A DNA stretch of 47,869 nucleotides from a virus: IMG/VR virus record IMGVR_UViG_3300017739_000023, positions 1 to 47,869 of that record; one strand, given 5' to 3'. Shown in pieces: positions 40,973 to 47,869 of this stretch. The notes beneath the pieces are model-generated. The model searched no databases. It was not told where the DNA came from and was given only the letters and a program-made list of their open reading frames with translations. The first letter of the stretch is position 1. Every line of letters starts with the position of its first letter. The position numbers and the translations under genes are program-made.

Positions 40973-42850
40973 ATGAACAAGTTAACAAAATTTTTATACG
41001 CTTTTATTATGGTTGCAGTGTTTACTGTAGCCACTGCTTTTGGACAATGTCCTCCAGGTACATGGGGTTTGGATGTAATAATAAATCCTGACCAGTATCC
41101 AGAAGAAACATCTTTTGCAGTTTTAAATACACAAGGTGATACGCTTATGCAAGGAGGGCCTTTTCTTGATATTATAGATTATCAACCACAATACATATCT
41201 ACATGTTCACCTATAGATACTTTTATACTTGTTTTAAATGACGAGTATGGCGATGGTATTGCTGGTAGTTTGTGGGGCGGTGAAGATGGAAGTGTTTTTA
41301 TAGAACAATGTGGAGATATAATATGGCAGCTAGATTCACCTGATTTTGGTTATCAATTAATAGACACTTTAATAACTACTGATTGCCCGCCACCTCCACC
41401 AATATTTGGTTGTATGAACCCTGATTATATAGAGTTTGACTTATCGGCTACTGTAGATACAGGTATGTGTTATACACAAAAGGTATACGGATGTACAGAC
41501 TCTTTGGCTTACAATTACTTAGATAGTGCTAATACAGATATTGAGATAGATTCTTGCACACACTACTTAGAGTTAACCGACTTAGCTGGAAACGGTTGGG
41601 CTGGTTCTTCATTGATTGTATCTCAAGCTACAAACTTATCACCACCTTACGGATTTGCAGTGATAGATACTTTCACTTTAATTGATGGCTTTGATACTAC
41701 ATATACCTTAAATTTACAATCTGGTTATTTAATCAAAGCAATATTCGAAATCACTTTTCAGTCTGACTTTACAGCAGTTCAGTGTGGTTACACTATATAT
41801 TCTGATGAGTATATAGCTATAGAACAAGAAGGTGGTTTCGCAGACCCAATACCTCCTTTCATGCATATCACAGGAGAAACCTATTGTGGTAATGAATGTA
41901 TAGAAAGAACATACGGCTGTATAGACAGCTTAGCAGTAAACTATAACGATACAGTAAATACAGATGACGGAACTTGTTATTATAATCCAGGGTGTACTAA
42001 TCCGCTTTATTTGGAGTATGACTCTTCTTACGACTACGACGATGGTAGTTGTGCTACGGTGGTTGTATACGGATGTATGGACTCAACTGCATTTAATTAC
42101 GACCCATTGGCTAACGTTGAGCTACCTGGCTCTTGTATTGCTGTCATAGAAGGCTGTATGGATGATGGTGCCTTTAACTACAACCCAAACGCAAATGTAG
42201 ATGATGGTAGTTGTGTGCCTTTGATATTTGGTTGTATAGACCCAACAGCATTTAATTACTGCGATACCTGTAATACAGATAATGGTAGCTGTATAAGTGT
42301 GCAGTATGGTTGCACAGATAGTTTGGCATTGAACTATGATGATGATGCTAATACTGACAACGGAACATGTATATATCCTTATTATGGGTGCACAGACCCA
42401 GGTGCAGAAAACTATGAGCCACTAGCTAATATAAGCGATAGTAGTTGTTATTACGATGCTGGATGTTATTCTGACCAGCCATACTATTTACCAAACGAGT
42501 GTTTAGAATGGGTAGTATCTGTAGACCCTTTCTGCTGTGATAACGAGTGGGACACTCCTTGTCAAGATTTATATAACTACTGTCAAGACGGATGGACAGG
42601 ACCAACAAATATATCTATGTTTGAAAGACTAGGACTATCAGTATTTCCAAACCCTACATCTGGTATGGTTTATTTCTCAGAAGCTGTAGATATAGAGGTG
42701 TATGATTTAATGGGTAAAAAAGTTGCATCCTCTGATAATAAAAAGTATATTGACATGTCAAATTTAGAAGACGGTATGTACAATATAATTGTAGAATACA
42801 AAGAATTACTAATACATAAACTAATAATTAAAAATGGCAACACCTACTAA
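40973..42850 (+). CDS. Secreted Cys-repeat protein with T9SS C-terminal sorting domain
   Basis: A 625-residue protein. A signal peptide (TKFLYAFIMVAVFTVATAFG, cleavage near residue 24) is followed by nine repeats of the GCTDSLALNYDDDANTDNGTC type spread from about residue 143 to 500, and a Cys-rich module. The C-terminal 75 residues carry LSVFPNPTSGMVYFSE, IEVYDLMGKKVAS, NLEDGMYNIIVEYK and HKLIIKN: the type A sorting domain (Por_Secre_tail) that directs proteins through the Bacteroidetes type IX system to the cell surface. Repeats of this sort are known in surface proteins of marine Bacteroidetes. Inferred: the infected cell exports it; possible roles are adhesion, shielding or aggregation. 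It overlaps the next gene by 17 bases. Confidence 0.85.
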   Translation: MNKLTKFLYAFIMVAVFTVATAFGQCPPGTWGLDVIINPDQYPEETSFAVLNTQGDTLMQGGPFLDIIDYQPQYISTCSPIDTFILVLNDEYGDGIAGSLWGGEDGSVFIEQCGDIIWQLDSPDFGYQLIDTLITTDCPPPPPIFGCMNPDYIEFDLSATVDTGMCYTQKVYGCTDSLAYNYLDSANTDIEIDSCTHYLELTDLAGNGWAGSSLIVSQATNLSPPYGFAVIDTFTLIDGFDTTYTLNLQSGYLIKAIFEITFQSDFTAVQCGYTIYSDEYIAIEQEGGFADPIPPFMHITGETYCGNECIERTYGCIDSLAVNYNDTVNTDDGTCYYNPGCTNPLYLEYDSSYDYDDGSCATVVVYGCMDSTAFNYDPLANVELPGSCIAVIEGCMDDGAFNYNPNANVDDGSCVPLIFGCIDPTAFNYCDTCNTDNGSCISVQYGCTDSLALNYDDDANTDNGTCIYPYYGCTDPGAENYEPLANISDSSCYYDAGCYSDQPYYLPNECLEWVVSVDPFCCDNEWDTPCQDLYNYCQDGWTGPTNISMFERLGLSVFPNPTSGMVYFSEAVDIEVYDLMGKKVASSDNKKYIDMSNLEDGMYNIIVEYKELLIHKLIIKNGNTY

Positions 42851-43061
42851 TTCTAAGTTATACAATAGTATTAAATCTCGAGTAAAATCAAAATGTAAGG
42901 TATGGCCTTCAGCATATTGCAGCGCACAAGTTGTAAGACAATACAAATCTGCTGGTGGAGGATATAGCGGTAAAGACCCAAGAAAAGGTATGATGGGATA
43001 CAAGACTGCTCCTATGGCGTCTGATTCTAATAATGATATGTTAAATATGCAAAAGTCGTGA
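42834..43061 (+). CDS. Small basic WPSAYxS-motif protein (DUF5872-like)
   Basis: A 75-residue protein with LYNSIKSRVKSKCKVWPSAYCSAQVVRQYKSAGG (in parts: KVWPSAYCSAQVVRQYKSAG), a motif I recall as DUF5872-like and widespread in marine phages and nucleocytoplasmic viruses, always of unknown function. It is basic and Ser/Lys-rich. It overlaps the T9SS protein gene by 17 bases and lies one base before the HNH gene, so it is in the same late-type operon as two other basic proteins. Confidence 0.6.
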   Translation: MATPTNSKLYNSIKSRVKSKCKVWPSAYCSAQVVRQYKSAGGGYSGKDPRKGMMGYKTAPMASDSNNDMLNMQKS

Positions 43062-43062
43062 T

Positions 43063-43497
43063 ATGGCATTTGGAAAGATAGAGAAAGGTGTCTGCTCAGC
43101 ATGTGAGTCAGAACAATGGATAGCACATAAGAATAAGAACCTTTGCAAAAGGTGTAACGATAAGCGAAAGTCAACAAAGGCAAACAAAAGAAATGCTGAT
43201 GACGATAGGTGGTATCGCGAAGTATTTGAGAAAAGTAACAAGTGCTGTGAGGAATGCGGAAAACAATTACAAGGATTCTCACGCTCTTATGTATCACACA
43301 TACTAAGTAAGGGAGCATTCCCTTCATATAGATACCATCCTAAAAACTATAACATTCTGTGTTATGAATGTCATCAGACCTGGGAGTTCTCAGGTAATAG
43401 GAAGGATATGAACATATGGCCTAAGAATGAAGAACTCATATACGAGCTGAAAGCGAAGTATCATGAGTATGCTAAAAATTTAAAAAACCAGTCGTGA
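43063..43497 (+). CDS. HNH-type nuclease-like protein
   Basis: A 144-residue protein with an N-terminal zinc-ribbon (C11, C14, C28, C31) and an HNH-like core: CCEECGKQL with C62/C65, VSHILSKGAFPSYRYHPKNY with His79, and NILCYECHQTWE with C100/C103/His104. The layout matches phage HNH/NinG-like proteins, in which the His and the cysteines bind the catalytic and structural metals. It may cut DNA during packaging or recombination, or act as a homing nuclease. Its stop overlaps the next start by GTGA. Confidence 0.75.
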   Translation: MAFGKIEKGVCSACESEQWIAHKNKNLCKRCNDKRKSTKANKRNADDDRWYREVFEKSNKCCEECGKQLQGFSRSYVSHILSKGAFPSYRYHPKNYNILCYECHQTWEFSGNRKDMNIWPKNEELIYELKAKYHEYAKNLKNQS

Positions 43498-43823
43498 TAC
43501 AATACACATACAGAAAGGGAGGACATTTAGATAAAGCTATCAAGATGTTCGAAAAAGAAGCTAAAGCTGGATTCAAGGCGTCAAGACCTACATCTAAAGG
43601 TGCAGGTATGACTAAGGCTGATGTTCGTGATTATAGAAGAAAGAATCCTGGTAGTAAACTAAAAACTGCTGTAACAGGTAAAGTAAAGAAAGGCAGTAAA
43701 GCTGCTAAAAGAAGAGCATCGTATTGTAGACGTTCATTAGGTCAAATGAAAATGCATAACATTAATTGTTCTAAAACGCCTGAAAAGAGAATCTGCGCAG
43801 CAAGACGTAGATGGCGCTGCTAG
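43494..43823 (+). CDS. Small very basic protein with conserved tail (DUF6321-like)
   Basis: A 109-residue protein with GTG start in a GTGA overlap. The C-terminal 60 residues (GSKLKTAVTGKVKKGSKAAK, RRASYCRRSLGQMKMHN, then KTPEKRICAARRRWRC) match a conserved basic motif that I recall as DUF6321-like in marine and Bacteroidetes phages. Function is unknown; the charge and company suggest nucleic-acid or virion association. Converges on the minus-strand DUF1599-like gene with a 4-base overlap and no obvious terminator. Confidence 0.65.
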   Translation: MIQYTYRKGGHLDKAIKMFEKEAKAGFKASRPTSKGAGMTKADVRDYRRKNPGSKLKTAVTGKVKKGSKAAKRRASYCRRSLGQMKMHNINCSKTPEKRICAARRRWRC

Positions 43824-44215
43824 AGTTTACCTCTATTAATTAGGATACGAAAGATAAGATAACCGAGCAAGTCAAAGTCAATGTCCTCATCTTCATCCTC
43901 AACATCTTGCTTTTTTCTAGCTAGCTTATCATCAATTCTGGCGTTTATGGAGACAAGTCTGTCTCCTTTGTGGAATATTCCTATGTTATCAAAAGCTGAG
44001 TTACCATACTTTCTATTCTTTTCGTGTAGTGTTGTTTTAAGCTCTTCTAATAGATTCTCTAACTCTAATTGAAACTTAGGGTCTACTACTGGTTTAAATT
44101 TGTTAGAAGCTCTTATTCTATCTTCTACTGAATCAGCCACCCTTTTATCAAAATAACTTTTGTTTGTATCCATGTTTCTATCTTTATCGTAATAATATTT
44201 GCTGTGTTTACTCAT
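43820..44215 (-). CDS. DUF1599/Nmad-like all-alpha protein
   Basis: A 131-residue protein whose residues 50-130 show KNRKYGNS (66-73), RLVSINARIDDKLARK (86-101) and DIDFDLLGYLIFRI near the end, a pattern like the DUF1599 family linked to phage nucleotide modification or to MazG-type NTP pyrophosphohydrolases. The KNxxYG plus D(x)DxxxYLI pattern suggests a metal and nucleotide-binding helical bundle. It is the last gene of the leftward fibre unit and overlaps its upstream neighbour by 8 bases. Confidence 0.6.
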   Translation of the reverse strand: MSKHSKYYYDKDRNMDTNKSYFDKRVADSVEDRIRASNKFKPVVDPKFQLELENLLEELKTTLHEKNRKYGNSAFDNIGIFHKGDRLVSINARIDDKLARKKQDVEDEDEDIDFDLLGYLIFRILINRGKL

Positions 44216-44609
44216 GCACGTATCCTTGAACTATTATGTCAAATCTATTAGCGTTAGAGTCTGCTTGAGCTGTTAAATAGTAATACTTAGGCAGGTATAA
44301 ATCAGCGGCTAAAGCTTGTAAGGTAGTATTAGCTGGTATTACTAAGTTTGGTATTAACAAACAGTTTTTGGCTTTTTCAAAAGGAACTCTATTTCTTGAG
44401 TATTGACTATCTCTTCTATATATAGGGTCGCTTACTCTTTGTGGTTGTAAATATTCTGACACATAAATATTTAAAGCAGTGTCGGTGTTTGAAGTGTTAC
44501 TGACATTTAATTGAGTTATAATATATTCATCTCCAGCAGAGCCTACCAAACTTTGAAAGTTTGTGGTGTCTTTTAGTGTTTGACATTTTGTTATATAGTG
44601 TTCTGGCAT
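44208..44609 (-). CDS. Small structural protein, 133 aa
   Basis: A beta-rich protein (IITQLNVSNTSNTDTALNIY, then NCLLIPNLVIPANTTLQALA) with the pattern of head-tail or fibre-associated small virion proteins. No signal peptide or catalytic motif. It sits one base from the fibre gene, in the same leftward unit, so a fibre accessory or virion decoration role is inferred. Confidence 0.6.
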   Translation of the reverse strand: MPEHYITKCQTLKDTTNFQSLVGSAGDEYIITQLNVSNTSNTDTALNIYVSEYLQPQRVSDPIYRRDSQYSRNRVPFEKAKNCLLIPNLVIPANTTLQALAADLYLPKYYYLTAQADSNANRFDIIVQGYVHE

Positions 44610-44610
44610 T

Positions 44611-45462
44611 TTAATCTAAGTTTGATTGGTCTAATTGAAATACTACTGTAACATAGTAATTTTTATTTCCTGTAGGCACTCCACCTGTTAATTGTAGCGA
44701 AACTAATATTTGCTCACCTTTGCTAAAAGCAAGCGTTCCGCTTTTAGGTAATGCAGCAAAAGTTCCGTTTATAACTGTGTTTGCGTCTACAGTAGTCATT
44801 AAAACAGCAGCGCAAGGCGTTAAACTAGAACTACCATTAGTTCTTTTTGAAAACGTAGCTGCTAGTGGCACTCCTTTTGCTTTATCTAACAAACTATTTT
44901 GCGAAACAATATGTATACTTTTTATAGTCCCACTTGCTGGCGCTACAAAAACATTACGAGGATTAGTTGATGATGTACCTTCTGTTATACCATCTGAAAA
45001 AGGTACAAACTGAGCTGTTGTGCAATCAGCGTTTAACATGTTACACACTAAAGGAACGTATATATTAGTGGCGTCACGCTTAGCTGTATTAGCTGTTATA
45101 GCACTAGCTTGACTAGTTGATATGCCTGTTTTTGCTGTGTTAGCTACTATAGCATCAGCTTGCGATGTAGTTATACCTGTTTTAGCTGTATTAGCTGTTA
45201 TAGCATTAGCCTGCGATGTAGTTATACTAGTTATTTCGCCACTAATAAATCTTCTTATCTCTTCTATATCATCTGCAACTTGTTGAACAGCGTACAAAGC
45301 AGGTGCTAAATTAGTAAACATGCCGTTATCTTCAATATGCTCTCCATTGTCAAATTTAGTTTTTATTTCTAGTTCAACAGCGTCAGTTATAGACTTAGCG
45401 TCTTTTGAAGCTCCAGTTCTTTTATTAAATATATCTGTTATTTTTTTATTTGCTAAAGCCAT
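44611..45462 (-). CDS. Tail-fibre-like protein with 17-residue repeats
   Basis: A 283-residue protein. A helical N-terminal third is followed by three near-identical 17-residue repeats (ITTSQANAITANTAKTG, ITTSQADAIVANTAKTG, ISTSQASAITANTAK) at residues 80-128, typical of trimeric fibre shafts in marine phages. The C-terminal domain (about 140-283) contains FVPFSDG, APASGTIKSIHIVS and YYVTVVFQ, and resembles the matching domain of the upstream fibre gene. A receptor-binding role is likely. It is four bases from its upstream gene. Confidence 0.75.
   Translation of the reverse strand: MALANKKITDIFNKRTGASKDAKSITDAVELEIKTKFDNGEHIEDNGMFTNLAPALYAVQQVADDIEEIRRFISGEITSITTSQANAITANTAKTGITTSQADAIVANTAKTGISTSQASAITANTAKRDATNIYVPLVCNMLNADCTTAQFVPFSDGITEGTSSTNPRNVFVAPASGTIKSIHIVSQNSLLDKAKGVPLAATFSKRTNGSSSLTPCAAVLMTTVDANTVINGTFAALPKSGTLAFSKGEQILVSLQLTGGVPTGNKNYYVTVVFQLDQSNLD
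45079..45225 (-). repeat. Three tandem 51-bp coding repeats
   Basis: DNA encoding residues 80-128 of the fibre protein repeats with a 51-nt period, three copies with few changes (the last is slightly short). Such in-frame repeats allow shaft length to change by slippage or recombination. Confidence 0.75.
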
Positions 45463-45465
45463 AAT

Positions 45466-46323
45466 TTATGTTGTATATTCCCAAACTATTGTTAATACTA
45501 CTTGTGCGGCTACTCCAGTGCTTCTTTGAATAGCTACACCTACAGCATTACCAGCTGCAAAACTGTTAGTATTCATTGTTGTTACCACAGTTGTCTGAGC
45601 GGTGCTTAAATCTACACTTGTATTATCGACATGCGTACCATCTTCTAGTTTATCTGTAGTGTCTGTTATTTTTGATATTCTTAAAGTGCAGTTATTACCT
45701 AAGCTTGTGTGAGACCTTACTGCTATTTTTTTTATAGTACCAGGATAAGGAGCTAAAGTTCTAGTCCAATAATTATTCATACCACCTCCACTAACACTTT
45801 CATTTAAGTTGTTAAACGGTACATAATTTATATTGCTAGTGCTGTTGTTTAACTGAAAGTTATGCGTTGTAACAACTATTTGTTTTGTAGCGTTAGTAGC
45901 TGTACCTGTTGTATCTTGATTTAGTGTAGCTACATTACCAGCAGCTAAAGTGCCTGTAACATCATTAGCTAAGTCAATTTGATTTCTAGTTATTTCTTGT
46001 CCTGATATAGTTATATAGTCAGGTGTACCAGTTAAAGTTACATTAGTAGAGTTATCGGTTCCTGCTGCATCCACACCTAGTGCAGTTCTAGCATTTGCCG
46101 CTGAGTTTGAGTTTGTACCTCCATTAGCTATAGGTAATACTCCAGTAACATCACTAGTCAAGTCTGTTGTACCACTACTTACGGTATTCTTTACTATTTT
46201 GTTGTTTGAGTCTAGACCTAAATTACCACCACTAGCAATGGTTCCAGTTTCTACACCATCAAGAGTTACATCTTTTTTAAAGATAGCATCAAATAAAGAA
46301 ACAAATTTTCCTATAAATTTCAT
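45466..46323 (-). CDS. Tail-fibre-like protein, 285 aa
   Basis: First gene of the leftward fibre unit. It starts MKFIGKFVSLFDAIFKKDVT and contains SDVTGVLPIANGGTNSNSAA and ARTALGV, the fibre-type motif widely seen in phage tail fibres, followed by Asn/Thr-rich strands. The C-terminal domain (YVPFNN, APYPGTIKKIAVRS, VVLTIVWEY) aligns with that of the next gene. Host-range determination is the likely role. It has its own leftward promoter about 60 bases upstream. Confidence 0.75.
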   Translation of the reverse strand: MKFIGKFVSLFDAIFKKDVTLDGVETGTIASGGNLGLDSNNKIVKNTVSSGTTDLTSDVTGVLPIANGGTNSNSAANARTALGVDAAGTDNSTNVTLTGTPDYITISGQEITRNQIDLANDVTGTLAAGNVATLNQDTTGTATNATKQIVVTTHNFQLNNSTSNINYVPFNNLNESVSGGGMNNYWTRTLAPYPGTIKKIAVRSHTSLGNNCTLRISKITDTTDKLEDGTHVDNTSVDLSTAQTTVVTTMNTNSFAAGNAVGVAIQRSTGVAAQVVLTIVWEYTT

Positions 46324-46384
46324 ATTGTATAGACATAAGTCTAGACTAGTTTATATATAGATACTGAAAGCCCGCCTAGACATG

Positions 46385-46415
46385 CAAACATAAAGATTTT
46401 TTGTATATGAGTCAA
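46385..46415 (-). promoter_or_regulatory. Leftward Bacteroidetes-type promoter
   Basis: Minus-strand TTG (46415-46413), a 20-nt spacer and TATGTTTG (46392-46385). It drives the fibre genes and lies back to back with the rightward promoter at 46447. The leader contains a 10-bp palindrome AGTCTAGACT. Confidence 0.65.
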
Positions 46416-46446
46416 TACATGTTGATAAAATATTGTCAAATATACG

Positions 46447-46478
46447 TTTGGAAAGATACGAAAAAAAAACTATATTTG
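46447..46478 (+). promoter_or_regulatory. Rightward Bacteroidetes-type promoter
   Basis: TTTG at 46447-46450, a 20-nt spacer and TATATTTG at 46471-46478, 24 nt before the ATG at 46503. It lies inside any longer reading frame of the downstream gene, so that gene must start at 46503. Confidence 0.8.
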
Positions 46479-46502
46479 TCCAATACCCAACAAAGAATCA
46501 CA

Positions 46503-47222
46503 ATGTATTCAAGAAAAGGAGATGAGGTCATACTGGTAATTTCAGATTTACATGCACCTTATCATCATCAAGACGCCTTAGAGTTCTTAGAGGCAATCAA
46601 AGAAAAGTACAAGCCAACATTAGTGTTAAACGTGGGAGATGAACTAGATTATCATGCTCTAAGTTTTCATGCATCTGACCCTGATTTAGATTCAGCAGGT
46701 GTAGAGCTAAAGAAAGGACAAAAGGTTCTTAAGGAGTTAGAGCAGATATTTCCAGAAATGATATTGGTAGACTCAAATCACGGGTCTATGAAGTATAGGA
46801 AAGCTAAAGTTAACGGCATACCTAGAGAGTTGATGGTGAGCTATAATATAGCTTGTGGAGTGGGAGACGGATGGGTTTGGTTTAATAACTTTACAACTGA
46901 AATGCAAGATGGTAGACAGCTGTTTATGACACATGGTATGAAGAAGAATGGTGTTCAGTTGTCAAAAGAAATGGGTATGTGTGTAGTGCAGGGGCACTAC
47001 CATACTGAGTTTAATATACAGTATTGTGGTAACCCTAATGTGTTGAATTGGAGTATGATGGTTGGATGTTTGATAAACAATCGCTCTATGGCGTTTGCGT
47101 ATAATAAGACTTTTCCAGCTAGGCCGATACTAGGATGTGGTTTGATTATAAATGGCCAACCACACTTAATACCAATGGTAAAAACAAATACTGGAAAATG
47201 GAACAAAACTCTGACTTTTTAA
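46503..47222 (+). CDS. Calcineurin-like metallophosphoesterase
   Basis: A 239-residue protein. ATG 46503 is chosen because a promoter occupies the preceding in-frame sequence. The five metallophosphoesterase motifs are present in order: ISDLHAP (Asp15, His17), VGDELDYHA (Asp46), SNHGS (Asn92, His93), MTHGMKK (His144) and QGHYHTEF (His165, His167), forming a dinuclear metal site. Family members hydrolyse phosphomonoesters or diesters, and phage versions can act on nucleotides or DNA ends. The target here is unknown. Confidence 0.85.
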   Translation: MYSRKGDEVILVISDLHAPYHHQDALEFLEAIKEKYKPTLVLNVGDELDYHALSFHASDPDLDSAGVELKKGQKVLKELEQIFPEMILVDSNHGSMKYRKAKVNGIPRELMVSYNIACGVGDGWVWFNNFTTEMQDGRQLFMTHGMKKNGVQLSKEMGMCVVQGHYHTEFNIQYCGNPNVLNWSMMVGCLINNRSMAFAYNKTFPARPILGCGLIINGQPHLIPMVKTNTGKWNKTLTF

Positions 47223-47560
47223 AACATGCAGCTAGGCCAAAGAAAAGAGACGGACTACTAGAGCTGCAAATAGAAAAGTACGGAGGCTTTGATTATATGG
47301 AAGAGTATCTTTCTATAAACAAAGGTATAATATACGAGTACATGTTAGAAAGATTTTGTTACTCGGTAAGAGCTGGTGAGGAAGAGATAGATATGTTTTT
47401 ATTTGATGGTAATGATATACCATTAACTAGCGTAAGAGGTGATTGGAAAGAATGTCTAAATAAAATGATAGACTTTTATGTTGACCTAGAAGAGTATGAA
47501 AAATGTGCTGTATGTAAGCAATTATTAGATATACTAAAAAGTGAAACTAAAAGTAATTAG
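47198..47560 (+). CDS. Hypothetical protein, 120 aa
   Basis: Best start is ATG 47198 (MEQNSDFLKHAARPKK), overlapping the phosphoesterase stop by 25 bases; an earlier in-frame ATG lies deeper in that gene. The protein is charged and helical (QIEKYGGFDYMEEYLSINKG, YEKCAVCKQLLDILK) with one CxxC near the C-terminus. No family is recognised. It overlaps the next gene by 20 bases. Confidence 0.55.
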   Translation: MEQNSDFLKHAARPKKRDGLLELQIEKYGGFDYMEEYLSINKGIIYEYMLERFCYSVRAGEEEIDMFLFDGNDIPLTSVRGDWKECLNKMIDFYVDLEEYEKCAVCKQLLDILKSETKSN

Positions 47561-47869
47561 ATATAGCTCACAGGCAGATAGCACAAGCGGCCTGCTTTTT
47601 GAGGAAAACGAACTGGGATTAAAGTTTCTATGCTACACTTTAGAGGATGAACATCGAGCTCTAAAAGTCAAAGGAGAGACTAGAATACCAGAAGGAACAT
47701 ACGAAATAAAACTCAGAACTGAAGGTGGATTTCATCAAAGGTACAGTAAAAAATATCCTGATATACATCGTGGTATGTTGCATGTCACTGATGTTCCTGG
47801 TTTTGAGTATATCCTTATACATACTGGAAATACTGATGAACACACTGCTGGTTGCCTCATCGTGGGTGA
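47541..47869 (+). CDS. DUF5675-like protein, 3'-truncated
   Basis: Starts with GTG 47541 and runs off the window after 109 residues. Seen: LLFEENELGLKFLCYTLED, RIPEGTYEIKLRTEGG, HRGMLHVTDVPGFEYILIHT and GNTDEHTAGCLIVG. This matches my memory of DUF5675, frequent in Bacteroidetes phages; the HxGNxxxxTxGC pattern also recalls the His/Cys site of L,D-transpeptidases, so cell-wall action is possible but unproven. No alternative ATG exists nearby, so the GTG is chosen by family length. Confidence 0.65.
   Translation, partial: MKLKVIRYSSQADSTSGLLFEENELGLKFLCYTLEDEHRALKVKGETRIPEGTYEIKLRTEGGFHQRYSKKYPDIHRGMLHVTDVPGFEYILIHTGNTDEHTAGCLIVG

Noticed and set aside
43821-43835. TAGAG/CTCTA stem at the convergent ends
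   Set aside because: Five-bp AT-rich stem without a T-run; too weak to call a terminator.
46401-46502. 34-residue extension of the phosphoesterase
   Set aside because: It contains the complete TTTG-N20-TATATTTG promoter; the first motif starts soon after ATG 46503.
1-47869. tRNA genes, CRISPR arrays, insertion sequences and an integrase
   Set aside because: None recognised by eye in intergenic space; no direct-repeat/spacer pattern, no transposase or recombinase motifs.

Overview
The window looks like a piece of a tailed bacteriophage genome from a (probably marine) Bacteroidetes/Flavobacteriia host. Virion and replication genes are packed tightly. Several proteins carry hallmarks of that host phylum: SprB-type repeats in a tail protein, a secreted protein with a type IX secretion (T9SS) C-terminal sorting domain, and promoters of the Bacteroidetes TTG / TAnnTTTG type with an almost constant 20-nt spacer. 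The DNA is visibly AT-rich. The first gene is cut at its 5' end and the last at its 3' end, so the fragment is incomplete. Terminase, portal, major capsid, DNA polymerase, integrase, tRNA genes and CRISPR arrays are not seen.

Layout. (1) 1-23987, plus strand: virion and late genes. These are a tail/structural protein, three unknown virion-type proteins, a 4106-residue giant protein with an RNA-polymerase-like NADFDKD motif and two HExxH motifs, tail/adhesin proteins, two tandem paralogues, and a holin-like gene. (2) 36326-23979, minus strand: early/replication region in three units separated by non-coding gaps, two with hairpin-plus-T-run terminators. From right to left: an unknown 286-aa protein and a 25-aa ORF; a cluster of small proteins followed by an amidoligase and a class II glutamine amidotransferase; then DnaB helicase, an annealing-type protein, SSB, a NinB-like protein, RusA, a DnaA-domain-IV protein, a RecE-like nuclease, an HTH protein and a gamma-glutamylcyclotransferase-like protein. 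(3) 36620-43823, plus strand: an envelope/virion cassette with a Lys-rich protein, a putative outer-membrane beta-barrel, a spanin/holin-like membrane protein, a secreted thioredoxin-like protein, a jelly-roll-like protein, the T9SS-type secreted repeat protein, and small basic proteins plus an HNH protein. (4) 46323-43820, minus strand: two tail-fibre-like proteins, a small structural protein and a DUF1599-like protein. (5) 46503-end, plus strand: a metallophosphoesterase, an unknown protein and a truncated DUF5675-like gene.

How it may work together (inference): the giant protein may be injected with the DNA and transcribe the earliest genes, as proposed or shown for related crAss-like virion RNA polymerases. 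Genes behind the host-type promoters would use host polymerase. The replication set recruits host DNA polymerase through its own DnaB, SSB and a DnaA-like DNA-binding protein. Amidoligase, class II amidotransferase and GGCT-like genes together suggest a peptide-bond-forming modification pathway. The beta-barrel, periplasmic thioredoxin-like and T9SS-cargo genes suggest that the phage remodels the infected cell's envelope.
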